64,000 bases of DNA, taken from the NCBI GenBank assembly GCA_022787165.1, contig JALFVL010000007.1, positions 1 through 64,000 on the forward strand, written 5' to 3'. Position 1 is the stretch's first letter. Each line of letters opens with the position of its first letter. Of the stretch, positions 1 to 9,352 are shown in pieces. The translations under genes were made by a program, and so were the position numbers. The notes below the pieces were generated by a model. That model did not search any database. It was not told the origin of the DNA and was given only the letters and a program-made list of their open reading frames with translations. This DNA comes from Clostridiales bacterium (lineage in GTDB: Bacteria > Bacillota > Clostridia > Christensenellales > Aristaeellaceae).

Positions 1-261
1 GCTCGGGTATCCTAACCGACGGATTACAGCAGCTATTGATCCCAGCCGCTCGTATTCTCTTAGTGCGATTTCTTCCTGCTCTTTTGTATACATTCAGTTC
101 CCTCCTTTTGGAGTCCAACTTTTTGTCCGCAGGCCCCTCCCGAACTCATCAATACATGTGTATTGATACCATTTATAACCAGCTTCTTGCCCTACAAGGC
201 GGCGGTGTTGGTTGGTTTGCTAATGACCTGCACACTTTGGTCAATATAAATGTATTGTTCT

Positions 262-1475
262 TTATTCCTGCAACAGCCAATCCGCTATATCGTGAATTTC
301 AATTCCTTCATAGCTATACTTCGGATGCCGGGTTCGGGCGATGACCATCTTCGGATAAGCATCCCGAATCTGAAGCAGTGGAGATACTTCCCGTTCAAAA
401 GTCTCCTGCCCGGAAATGTTGTCACTCACCTGAAGATAGATTTTCTCACTGCCCCTTTGTGCAACAAAGTCAATTTCTTTCTGATACAGCTTTCCCACAT
501 AAACATCGTATCCACGGCGGAGCAACTCGATACAAACCATATTTTCATAAACCCTGCCGTAATCCATATTTCTGCTTCCGAGGATTGCATAACGAATACC
601 GCTGTCGCAGAGGTAAAACTTTTCAGAGCTCTCCAGATATTTTTTCCCCCGAATATCATAACGTTTCACATCATAAAACACGAACGCATTACACAGATAT
701 TTCATGTATCTGCCAATCGTTACATGATTTGTTGGGGTGTCGTTCGCTGTCAGCAGCTGACTGATCTTATTGGGAGAGGTCAGGTTGCTGATATTATCCA
801 TAAGGAACTCACCCAGACGCTGCAAAACCAGAGTATCCGGCAGAGAATATTTCTGTACAAGATCTCTTGTCACAATGGTTTCATATACCTCTTTGATATA
901 ATTGGTTCTGTCTTTCTCCGTTCTGTAAGCATAAGAGCCAGACAAACCGCCTTTTATCGCGTATTCATCAAAAAGTTTATCTTTATCGCCGACACCATCA
1001 TAATACTGCAATACTCCTGGAAACTAAACGGAAAAACATGAATCTCAATGTAGCGTCCGGTAAAAAGGGTTGCCAGATCTGCACTCAGCAAAAAAGCATT
1101 GGAGCCGGTCACATAGATGTCATATTTGCCCTTCGAGTAAAGGCTGTTGATTGCCAGCTCAAACTTGGGACACATCTGAACCTCATCTACAAAAAGATAG
1201 TTGGTTTTCCCGGCTTGATAATGATCTTCTACATAAGCGTGTAATGCATGGTATTCCTTAATCTCTTCATACGCCAAATCCATGTAGTCAATGAAGATGA
1301 TGTTGATGCTTTCAAAATGACTTTTCAGATACTCGATATATGCCTGCATCAATTTTGATTTACCGGAACGACGAATGCCTGTAATAATCTTGATGTCGGG
1401 AGTGCCGTTCAGTTCAATGATCCGATCGAGATATTTGGTCCTCGTAATTGTTTTCATATAGCCGCCCGCTTTCAA
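262..1475 (-). pseudogene. AAA ATPase, DUF4143/DUF4143-like type, split by a frameshift near 1010
   Basis: N-terminal ORF (954-1475) has P-loop GIRRSGKSKLMQAY and Walker B YLFVDEVQ. C-terminal ORF (262-1011) has the DUF4143-like C-terminus. The two frames join around ...FPFSFQEY / LQYYDGVGDKDKLF with one base missing. Confidence 0.8.
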
Positions 1476-1924
1476 AACTTAAATTTTTTTTCGGTTTTTG
1501 AAACCGCTCTGCTGTAGCTATTATACTGTCTGCAAAGAGTATATGCAAGATGCCGGTTTCAAAATCGTAAATTTTTTTATTTTTTGAAACTGTGTCTATG
1601 GAACGATTACTTCTCGGGACAGCATAATGAGTCGGTTAATGAACTCTGATGACTATTGAATGGGCAGCCTAACTTATTACGAAAATCATTGTATTTGCAC
1701 CTGATTTCGTAATAGGAATCTTCAGCCACCCCGTCAAAACAAAATCGGGCTGTTATTCCAAGACTTCTTTCACACGGCTTGCGAAGGCTGATATGTTCCC
1801 CCATACATAAGGAGTAGATTTATTCCCGTGTACTGTGGACATTCAAGCCATTGTCTCGTGGCATGTTGAGACCGTAGTTCTTCTGTCACGAAACAAGTAA
1901 AAAAGTTCTGAAAAGCCCAGAAAT

Positions 1925-1974
1925 AAAGGGATTTCGAGAGATTGCCGTATTTGGCAGTTTCCCGGAATCCCTTT
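1925..1974. repeat. Imperfect long hairpin AAAGGGATT...TGCC/GGCA...AATCCCTTT, possible bidirectional terminator
   Basis: Read directly: aaagggatttcgagagattgccgtatttggcagtttcccggaatccctttt. Confidence 0.6.
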
Positions 1975-2514
1975 TCTTTTTGCTTTGACAATCGTTCTAT
2001 CGCCTGGGTTTTGGCAGGGTTGAGACAATAAACTACTTTTTTCGCTGTTGAGACGATAGGACTATTGTCAGCGTGATGAGCTTAAAAACCGGTAGAATTC
2101 TACACAGTTTTTGACGCACATTCTTGTGACAATTATGTGGTCAGATTGACTTGCTATTCTCTCCCGTCAGAGCCAATATACTGGAATTGTCAAGAAAAGT
2201 GCAGTCTAAAAACTCACAAATTTTAAGCAGCAGATGAATGGTCAGCTCTCTGGAGGCGAAGCGGAATCAGGGGCGTGGTCAGTATTACGACCGGGCGATT
2301 CAGAATCAGATCACAAAACAACAGGCCATGGCTTTGCTCTATTATCAGCAGCACGGCTTTACCGGTGTGGAGGACTTGAAACTTGCGAGGACGAGCGTCG
2401 CCGAAGGTGCAATCTTCGTTCATAAGGGGATTGGGGGCGCCGGTCTCCGGTGGAGACCGTTTAGCGCGGATCGAGTCGGGAGACGAGGCTGCCCCAACAA
2501 GCATAAACAGAAAG

Positions 2515-2540
2515 TTCCGCCTACGGGCGGAATCTTTTTG
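2515..2540 (+). terminator. Intrinsic terminator
   Basis: TTCCGCC TAC GGGCGGAA followed by TCTTTTTG. Confidence 0.6.
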
Positions 2541-2646
2541 TTTGGGCCTTCCTGATCAGGAAGGAATTGCTTGCACAAGAAGTAGGCTCCTCAAGAAGTC
2601 GGGTCCAGATAGGATTTGATTGAAAAAAATAAATCATTTAGAGTGC

Positions 2647-2675
2647 TTGACAAGGTTCTAAATCGAGCCTATAAT
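2647..2675 (+). promoter_or_regulatory. Sigma-70-type promoter of TetR gene
   Basis: TTGACA - 17 nt - TATAAT. Confidence 0.75.
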
Positions 2676-2682
2676 ATAAATC

Positions 2683-2701
2683 AAATTATATAAAATAATT
2701 T
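2683..2701. promoter_or_regulatory. Candidate TetR operator (7-5-7 palindrome)
   Basis: AAATTAT ATAAA ATAATTT between promoter and tetR-like start. Confidence 0.45.
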
Positions 2702-2726
2702 ATGCAATTAGGGGGAGGAAACTAAA

Positions 2727-3320
2727 ATGGCAAGAAAAACGCAGATTTCCAAAGAAGTTATTTTGGAAGCGGCATTGAAAATGCTGATCCGTGATGGGTA
2801 TTCCGCAATCAATATCAAGACCTTATCAAAGGCAATCGGCTGCTCTACGCAGCCCCTGGTATGGCACTTTGATAACATGGAGGGACTCCGCAAGGCGTTA
2901 GCCGATCACGCGCTGAAATACGCGAACAGCAAAATGCGCCCCTCAGCCAGTGAGTCAGTCAATGCTTTTGAGCAGGTAGGACAAGCCTATATAAAAATGG
3001 CGTTGTATGAACCTAATCTCTTTCAATTTGTATTTCTGAATGGAAGTGACTGCTATCCTGTGGGAGATACTGATGTGATTCTTGACGATCAAGATAACCG
3101 TGAGCTGATCAAGATGATAGCGGCGGAATTTCAGATATCAGAGAAAAGCGCAGAGCAGTATGTTCAAAACACTGTAATCTATACACATGGGATTGCTTCC
3201 TTTTTGGCAACCGGTATGATGCGCTTATCGGAAGAAGAAATCATGAGCATGATACATCAGGCAGGCAATAGTTTCCTCAAGCAGGCAGGGATTCCGGAGG
3301 ATAGAATTCCGAATCCATGA
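2727..3320 (+). CDS. TetR/AcrR family transcriptional regulator
   Basis: N-terminal HTH: ISKEVILEAALKMLIRDGYSAINIKTLSKAIGCSTQPLVWHF. Confidence 0.85.
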   Translation: MARKTQISKEVILEAALKMLIRDGYSAINIKTLSKAIGCSTQPLVWHFDNMEGLRKALADHALKYANSKMRPSASESVNAFEQVGQAYIKMALYEPNLFQFVFLNGSDCYPVGDTDVILDDQDNRELIKMIAAEFQISEKSAEQYVQNTVIYTHGIASFLATGMMRLSEEEIMSMIHQAGNSFLKQAGIPEDRIPNP

Positions 3321-3338
3321 AGCACAGGGTGCAGTACA

Positions 3339-3518
3339 ATGCGAAAAAGAGCGATTATTTGGAGTGCCTTGTTTGCGGCAGAACTTTTGGCGGTACTGTT
3401 CCGTATGAGTATCGGCCGGTATTATTCCGATTTGACAGCGCGGCTGGTGTTTGGGAGCTTGCTGGCAGCAGGGGGCGGAACTGGGCTGCTGCTGGAAGCT
3501 TTCAAAAGAGGAAAATGA
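3339..3518 (+). CDS. Small membrane protein (59 aa), absent from the supplied ORF track
   Basis: Reads MRKRAIIWSALFAAELLAVLFRMSIGRYYSDLTARLVFGSLLAAGGGTGLLLEAFKRGK*. Two hydrophobic segments, and it sits in the TetR operon. Confidence 0.55.
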   Translation: MRKRAIIWSALFAAELLAVLFRMSIGRYYSDLTARLVFGSLLAAGGGTGLLLEAFKRGK

Positions 3519-3575
3519 GCAAAAATGAAGCGGTAGGAGGATACATGATATGAATAAACACATACGGCAATATAT

Positions 3576-3818
3576 GTGGTGATTTCCGATAAAATCGGCG
3601 AGCGCTATCCGTCCAAAAGCAGGCTGTGGGATTGGGGCGCTTTCGTCTGCGCGGTCATGTGTATTCTGATACATGGAGCCGTGGGCGTGACGCCGGATGC
3701 GGTGGCAGAGATGCTGTGCACTCTCTTTTTGATTTACGGAATGCTGATCGTCCGAAGAGCCACCGGAAACGCTTGGGAATGTATTCTGGTCTTCGTGTTT
3801 TATTGGAACGCGCTATAG
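3576..3818 (+). CDS. Small membrane protein
   Basis: 80 aa, hydrophobic, co-oriented with TetR operon. Confidence 0.45.
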   Translation: MVISDKIGERYPSKSRLWDWGAFVCAVMCILIHGAVGVTPDAVAEMLCTLFLIYGMLIVRRATGNAWECILVFVFYWNAL

Positions 3819-3831
3819 GAGGTACGAAACA

Positions 3832-4326
3832 GTGAATTGGACGATTTATGGAATAGAATGTGTTGGGACGCTGATCCTGTTTACCTGCCTGATCATGATC
3901 CCGCTGTGCAGAAATCCAGTTTGGTGGATCCACGATTATCCCAAGGACATTCAGGAAAAATATTTTGAAACCCATGAGCGCATTCCCACCGAGGTGCTCA
4001 GTGCCTCGGTGTTCTTGAAAAAGGGCTTTGCAGTGTTGCTGGCTTTATCCATTCTGACGGCATTGGCGCTAGCGGCAGGAGCGACGAATTTCAAGACCGG
4101 CTTCCTGTACGAATACGGTCTATGGCTGCTGGTGGACTGGTACGACTGCTTTTTCCTGGACTGGGTGCTGTTTGCCAATGTAAAGCGCATCCGTCTGCCG
4201 GGAACGGAGCACATGGACAAGGCGTATCACCAGAAGAAGTATCATGTGGTGCGCTCGGTGATCGGCATGGTGCTTGGTCTCGTTCCCTGCTTGCTGTGCG
4301 CCCTGATTGTGGCGGTGCTGGGATAG
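3832..4326 (+). CDS. Polytopic membrane protein of unknown function
   Basis: 164 aa with four or more hydrophobic segments; adjacent to TetR regulator. Confidence 0.6.
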   Translation: MNWTIYGIECVGTLILFTCLIMIPLCRNPVWWIHDYPKDIQEKYFETHERIPTEVLSASVFLKKGFAVLLALSILTALALAAGATNFKTGFLYEYGLWLLVDWYDCFFLDWVLFANVKRIRLPGTEHMDKAYHQKKYHVVRSVIGMVLGLVPCLLCALIVAVLG

Positions 4327-4478
4327 AGAACGAACCGGGCTTTCTGTTTGTCGGATGAGACTGGAGAAATAGCTTTGATGGTTTAACGGGAGGTGACAAT
4401 ATGGGGCAGACAGCAAATCGGATGTAAGATGAACGGCTCGCCGTAAAAACTGGATTTCCAGCTTTATATGATGAGGAA

Positions 4479-5306
4479 ATGATTATGAAAAAAACAAAAT
4501 TAACAGTCATAGTGGATAACATTCCACAGGGCGATATCAAAGGGGAATGGGGACTTTCGATATTGGTGGAATATGAAGATAAAAAAATATTGGTCGATAC
4601 AGGGGCATCCGGTTTGTTTGCCGAGAATATGAAAAAACTCGGGTTTTGCATGGAGGATGTGGATTATGCGACGCTTAGCCATGCTCATTACGATCATGCA
4701 AACGGTATGGTGCGCTTTTTCAAAGAAAACAGGAAAGCAAAATTCTATCTCAGAGAAGGAGCAAAAGAAAACTGTTATGTCAAGAAATTCTTTTTCAGAA
4801 AGTATATCGGGCTTCCGAGAAATGTATTAACGGATTATGCTGACAGAATTGAATTTGCAACCGGTGATTACAGGCTGTGCGATGGTGTGTATCTGATTCC
4901 ACACAAAACGCCGGGGTTGCAGAAAATCGGTAAGCGCGAAATGATGTATCTGAAAACTCCGCAGGGATTTGCACCGGACAATTTTTCGCATGAACAAAGC
5001 CTGGTACTTGATACGGACAAGGGGCTGGTCATTATAAATTGCTGCTCACATGGCGGTACGGTCAATATCATTCAGGAAGTAATGGCTACATTTCCAGATA
5101 AAAAGGTCTATGGCCTAATCGGTGGTTTTCATCTATTCAATAAGAGTGAAGCAGAAATAAGGGAGGTTGCACGAAGGATAAAAAGTACGGGAATAAGCTA
5201 TGTTTGTACCGGGCATTGTACGAAGGAGAGAGCGTATAACATATTGAAAGAGGAATTGACAGATATGTTGGAGCAGCTTCATGTGGGACTTAAAATGGAG
5301 TTTTAA
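4479..5306 (+). CDS. MBL-fold metallohydrolase
   Basis: Motif LSHAHYDHANG, distal GGFHL and TGHCT metal motifs. Confidence 0.85.
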   Translation: MIMKKTKLTVIVDNIPQGDIKGEWGLSILVEYEDKKILVDTGASGLFAENMKKLGFCMEDVDYATLSHAHYDHANGMVRFFKENRKAKFYLREGAKENCYVKKFFFRKYIGLPRNVLTDYADRIEFATGDYRLCDGVYLIPHKTPGLQKIGKREMMYLKTPQGFAPDNFSHEQSLVLDTDKGLVIINCCSHGGTVNIIQEVMATFPDKKVYGLIGGFHLFNKSEAEIREVARRIKSTGISYVCTGHCTKERAYNILKEELTDMLEQLHVGLKMEF

Positions 5307-5319
5307 ATAGCATGTTCAG

Positions 5320-5590
5320 GATTGTGGAGGAAAGAACTTACACATTTCATGTGACAAAATTGAATTTCGAGTGTTGACATGATAGAACTGCAAATTTCAG
5401 TTTATACGACAATGACTTACGATATAAGCAGGTACTAAACTTCCCCGGCGAGAACGGCGGGGAGAAGACCTGCTGGAGCTGCGTCTACGACCAGCGGAAA
5501 GTGACCGCCGCCTTCTACGACACCGAGGACTGGGCGCAGCCCTATGCCCTCTCCTTGGGAGAAAAGGATTGGTGCAAAAAGGGAGAGTGA
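5320..5590 (+). pseudogene. C-terminal remnant of a choloylglycine/linear amide C-N hydrolase-like protein
   Basis: Frame reads ...DRTANFSLYDNDLRYKQVLNFPGENGGEKTCWSCVYDQRKVTAAFYDTEDWAQPYALSLGEKDWCKKGE* with a stop upstream in the same frame and no N-terminal domain. Confidence 0.4.
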
Positions 5591-5593
5591 AGT

Positions 5594-6427
5594 ATGAACG
5601 AGAGAACATATTCGACACCATTGGGCAAAATCCATTATTGGGTGCATCTGATTTCACCGGACGCAATAACGCTGGTGTTCCTGCCCGGTCTGACGGCGGA
5701 TCACCGGTTGTTTGATAAACAGATCGCGTATTTTGAGGGGAAATACAATGTGCTTGTGTGGGACGCCCCCGGCCACGCCGCCTCCTGGCCTTTCTCCTTT
5801 GACTTCGATTTGATGGACAAGGCCAGGTGGCTGAACGGAATTCTGGAACAGGAAGGGGTCACAAAGCCCGTCATCGTGGGGCAGTCTATGGGCGGCTATG
5901 TGGGACAGGCTTATGCGCAGTTTTTCCCCGAAAAGCTGAAGGGCTTTGTATCCATCGACTCCGCGCCGCTGCAACGAAAGTATATGACAAAGGCTGAACT
6001 TTGGCTGCTGAAACGAATGGAGCCGGTCTACCGCCACTATCCGTGGAAGGCCCTCTTAAAGTCTGGGACAAAGGGCGTTGCCCTGTCGGAATACGGAAGG
6101 AACCTGATGCGGGACATGATGCTGGTCTATGACGGCGACCAGGAGCGCTACGCAAAGATTTCCGGCCACGGCTTCCGAATCCTGGCCGAGGCGGTAGAAA
6201 AGGATATGCCCTATGAGATCAAATGCTCCGCCTTGCTCATCTGCGGCGAACAGGACAAGGCGGGATCCTGCGTCCGATACAATAAGGCGTGGCATAAAAA
6301 TACGGGCATACCGCTGGAATGGATCAAAGACGCCGGGCATAACGCCAACACCGACCAGCCAGAGACCGTGAACCGGCTGATCGAACGGCTGGCCCAGCGG
6401 GCAGAGCGTCAGGAGGCTCTGATTTGA
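5594..6427 (+). CDS. Alpha/beta hydrolase
   Basis: GQSMGG nucleophile elbow, C-terminal DAGHNAN histidine. Confidence 0.85.
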   Translation: MNERTYSTPLGKIHYWVHLISPDAITLVFLPGLTADHRLFDKQIAYFEGKYNVLVWDAPGHAASWPFSFDFDLMDKARWLNGILEQEGVTKPVIVGQSMGGYVGQAYAQFFPEKLKGFVSIDSAPLQRKYMTKAELWLLKRMEPVYRHYPWKALLKSGTKGVALSEYGRNLMRDMMLVYDGDQERYAKISGHGFRILAEAVEKDMPYEIKCSALLICGEQDKAGSCVRYNKAWHKNTGIPLEWIKDAGHNANTDQPETVNRLIERLAQRAERQEALI

Positions 6428-6462
6428 TGAAATCCGTGACTGCAAAGTGAAGGTGCAAGCGA

Positions 6463-6894
6463 ATGTGGATTTACATAGCAGGGGGAGTATTCCTTGCCCT
6501 GGCAAGTTATTTCCTTGTTCAGGGGATACGATGCGCCGCGGCGGTAAGGGAAAGCAAAGCCCGTCTTGCCGCTTACAATGCCCGGACGGCGGCATTAAGC
6601 TACGGCGATATGGTCTATGTGGATTCGGGCGAGGGCGAGGTGATTGTATCCGTCCACGGCATTTTCGGCGGCTATGACCAGGCTTATGACACCTGTAAAG
6701 ATTTTTGCTCTGATTATCGAATCATCGCTCCATCCCGGTTCGGTTATTTGGGGAGCGACATTTCCGGCGACGGAACGCCCGCCGAGCAGGCGGCGGCCTA
6801 TGTGGAGCTGCTTAACAAGCTGGGCATTGACAAGGCGTACCTGCTGGCCACATCGGCAGGCGGAAGCGTCGCGATCCGATTTGCCCTTCGCCTT
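6463..6894 (+). pseudogene. Truncated alpha/beta hydrolase
   Basis: N-terminal TM, VSVHGIFGG, ATSAGGSVAIRFAL elbow; hydrolase sequence stops abruptly near 6890 and continues into unrelated antisense sequence. Confidence 0.65.
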
Positions 6895-6960
6895 CTTGTC
6901 AAAAGACTTGGAGAGGATGATGGTCTTGGTGGTGTGGTTGAAGGTGTAGTTCTTAGTCAT
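6893..6960 (-). pseudogene. N-terminal stub of a mobile-element-type ORF
   Basis: Minus strand reads MTKNYTFNHTTKTIILSKSFDKKA and then enters the hydrolase antisense. Confidence 0.4.
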
Positions 6961-7047
6961 AGTGGTGTACTTCCTTTCTTTTCTTGTCTTTTTTGTTTTT
7001 GTGTTTCAGGTGTTCCGTTCCTTACCTTGTGACTACAGTATATAAAA

Positions 7048-7075
7048 ACAGGTGTCAAATAATCTCGACACCTGT
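7048..7075. repeat. Inverted repeat ACAGGTGTC...GACACCTGT
   Basis: Perfect 9-bp arms, 10-nt loop. Confidence 0.6.
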
Positions 7076-7144
7076 AAACGATTTTGAAAGTTTTTTGACT
7101 CTTTTTGAAAGGAAGGAAATGGGGACAGAAAAAGAATGGTTAGG

Positions 7145-7174
7145 TTGAATATTACCTATTTATTGTGCTATAAT
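7145..7174 (+). promoter_or_regulatory. Promoter of phd/doc
   Basis: TTGAAT - 18 nt - TATAAT. Confidence 0.6.
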
Positions 7175-7193
7175 ACTGCTGGAGGGATGCCGT

Positions 7194-7436
7194 ATGATGA
7201 TAAACACGAACACCATTGTTTCTGCTACGGAAGCTAATCAGAACTTTTCCCGCGTGACGCGTATTGCCGATACGAACGGGCAGGCGGTCATCTTCAAGAA
7301 CAACAAGCCGAAGTATCTGCTGATCGATATGGAGAGTACGCCGTATTTCGATATGACGGATGACGAGAAGATTGATGTCATCGCACGGCGCGTGCTAAAT
7401 AAGTATCGCCCGGCGTTTGAGGAGCTGGCAAAATGA
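7194..7436 (+). CDS. Phd/YefM family antitoxin
   Basis: VSATEANQNFSRVTRIADTNGQAVIFKNNKPKYLLIDM. Confidence 0.85.
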   Translation: MMINTNTIVSATEANQNFSRVTRIADTNGQAVIFKNNKPKYLLIDMESTPYFDMTDDEKIDVIARRVLNKYRPAFEELAK

Positions 7437-7810
7437 TCAAGTTCTCACAGGAAAAGGTGTTGCTGCTCCATTAACTGTTGATTCAGGAGACGGGCGGTGC
7501 TGACCATATCCGGGACTTTGCACTGCTGGATAGTGCGCTGGAGGGTGCGTTTGCCACATTCGGCGGCGAAGAACTCTATCCATCCAAAGAAGAAAAGGGC
7601 GCGCGTCTGGGTTTCTCGCTCATCAGTAACCATGCCTTTGTGGATGGCAATAAGCGGATCGGCATGTATGTGATGCTGACATTCCTTGAGGTGAACGGCA
7701 TTCACATGGACTGCACCAACGAGGATGTTATTGAGGCCGGTCTGGGTGTCGCCAGCGGTGCGATGAAGTATGAAGCGTTGCTTGAGTGGGTCAGAAAGCA
7801 TAGAATGTAA
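7433..7810 (+). pseudogene. doc: Doc/Fic-type toxin with in-frame TAA at codon 14 (7472-7474)
   Basis: ATGA overlap with phd; MIKFSQEKVLLLH* then LLIQETGG...HAFVDGNKRIGMYVMLTFLEVNG (Fic/Doc motif). Confidence 0.8.
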
Positions 7811-7815
7811 TTGTG

Positions 7816-7841
7816 AGCCGGGGAGAGATTCCCGGCTTTTC
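7816..7841 (+). terminator. Intrinsic terminator after doc
   Basis: AGCCGGG GAGAGATT CCCGGCT TTT. Confidence 0.65.
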
Positions 7842-7862
7842 ATATGCAAAAATATAGGGATG

Positions 7863-7953
7863 ATGTAGGCTTGCTGTAGGTTTTTATAGGCCCAATGTAG
7901 GTTTGCTGTAGATTTTTACAGACAAGATCCAGGTTTGCTGTAAATGAAAGCAG
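7863..7953. repeat. Three direct repeats with exact 32-bp period
   Basis: atgtaggcttgctgtaggtttttatag / atgtaggtttgctgtagatttttacag / atccaggtttgctgtaaatgaaagcag at 7863, 7895, 7927. Confidence 0.75.
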
Positions 7954-8035
7954 ATTGACGCTCAAAACTGCGACACCTATAATGAATTTACCTTGAAAGC
8001 TTCATACTCATTTTTATTTCGGAAAGAGAGCATAC

Positions 8036-8516
8036 ATGGCAAAACGTATTTGTGAACGCGTACAGATTGGAACAGATGTCAATGGAAAGCCGATTTATGA
8101 GTGGGTGACAGGATATTCGCGGCAAGAGGTATTCTTGAATGCTGCTGCTATTTTGCAGAAGTATGGTCAGATTGAAGGCGGGCCGCAGAAGGAACCGCCG
8201 AAGACGCCATACTTTGAGGCGTATATGGAAGAGTGGTGGAAGCTATACAAACTGCCAAAGCTCAGACACACGACCAGAACGACATATCGTAATCTTCTGG
8301 ATCGTCATATTCTCCCTTTTTTCAAGGGAAAACGGCTGGAGGAAATCACAACCAGCACGATTCAGGAGTTTTACAATGCCAATTCTGGGAAGTCGCTTGC
8401 TTCTGTGCGTCAGATGTCAGTGATCTTGCATGACAATGGACAGATATGCCCATCACAGGGAAGAAAAAGTTATTGAAGCGAGAGAGAAGATCGGCGGCTT
8501 TTTTTCTGCCTTGTGA
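8036..8516 (+). pseudogene. Tyrosine site-specific integrase with internal out-of-frame deletion
   Basis: N-terminal SAM-like domain through ...KSLASVRQMSVILH, then the other frame carries the C-terminal TMDRYAHHREEKVIEAREKIGGFFSAL*. Most of the catalytic domain is missing. Confidence 0.8.
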
Positions 8517-8790
8517 CAGTTGTGTGACAGCGTGGATGTGCGAAAAAACAAGGCAGCATAAAGAAAAAACAGACGTGGTAAAGTCGATCTTGTGACAGAT
8601 GATGTGACAAAACGCCCGAAAAACCAAAAACTACCTGAAATTAAGATATATCTACATAATAAAAATCCCACACCCAAACCTCCATCATGGAAGACCAAGC
8701 GTGGGAACAACTCTTCAAAAACCCAACAATACTTAGAAAAAACGGACAAAAAGAAAAACCGCCAACGGCGCGAAGCACGTCAACGGTTTG

Positions 8791-8867
8791 TGGTGCACCC
8801 AACAGGATTCGAACCTGTGGCCTTTTGATTCGTAGTCAAACGCTCTATCCAGCTGAGCTATGGGTGC
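8791..8867 (-). tRNA. tRNA-Arg (anticodon ACG), CCA encoded
   Basis: Reverse complement GCACCCATAGCTCAGCTGGATAGAGCGTTTGACTACGAATCAAAAGGCCACAGGTTCGAATCCTGTTGGGTGCACCA. Confidence 0.97.
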
Positions 8868-8889
8868 GTGCTCATCAGGAACGAAAATG

Positions 8890-8918
8890 ATTATAGCGCA
8901 ATTTCGGGGGATTGTCAA
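8890..8918 (-). promoter_or_regulatory. tRNA-Arg promoter
   Basis: Minus strand TTGACA - 17 nt - TATAAT. Confidence 0.8.
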
Positions 8919-8998
8919 CACCTTTTTTCAAGTTTCTGTATTTTCTTTTCACCGGCCGCTGCGGTGAGGAGATCGGCAAAAACCGGGAGGTCTACGGC

Positions 8999-9027
8999 TT
9001 GCATTCATAAGCGGTTTCAGGTATAAT
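8999..9027 (+). promoter_or_regulatory. Promoter upstream of HPr-like gene
   Basis: TTGCAT - 17 nt - TATAAT. Confidence 0.6.
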
Positions 9028-9076
9028 ACACACAGACTGAACACCATGATCCGACAGAATGAAAGGATGCTTCAAG

Positions 9077-9328
9077 ATGAAGTCTGTCAATATCCGCCTG
9101 ACGATGATGACCGATCATGTCAAGAATTTCGTGAGCCTCGTCAACCGCTATCCGTATGATATGGATCTGCGTTCCGGCCGTTATGTGGTCGATGCCAAAT
9201 CCATCCTCGGCATTTTCTCCATCGACCTCTCGCGGCCGATTCGCATGGATATTTACAGCGACGACTGCGACGACCTGCTCAAGGCGCTGGACGGCTATAT
9301 CGTCAAGGACGAGCCGGCGGAGGAGTGA
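9077..9328 (+). CDS. HPr family phosphocarrier-like protein
   Basis: MKSVNIRLTMMTDHVKNFVSLVNRYPYDMDLRSGRYVVDAKSILGIFSIDLSRPIRMDI; HPr-fold pattern, no canonical active-site His. Confidence 0.75.
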   Translation: MKSVNIRLTMMTDHVKNFVSLVNRYPYDMDLRSGRYVVDAKSILGIFSIDLSRPIRMDIYSDDCDDLLKALDGYIVKDEPAEE

Positions 9329-9352
9329 TCCGCCCAGAAGGGAGGAGCGTCT

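Noticed and set aside
2238-2555. Overlapping ORFs with KRNQGRGQYYDRAIQNQITKQQAMALLYYQQHG
   Set aside because: Looks like a mobile-element remnant but no domain could be supported and frames disagree, so it was not called.
7863-7953. Possible short CRISPR remnant
   Set aside because: Repeats are imperfect, nearly contiguous and have no unique spacers; position beside the integrase fits arm sites better.
8687-8890. ORF with IRTCGLLIRSQTLYPAELWVRAH
   Set aside because: Translation of the tRNA-Arg gene, a well-known artefact.
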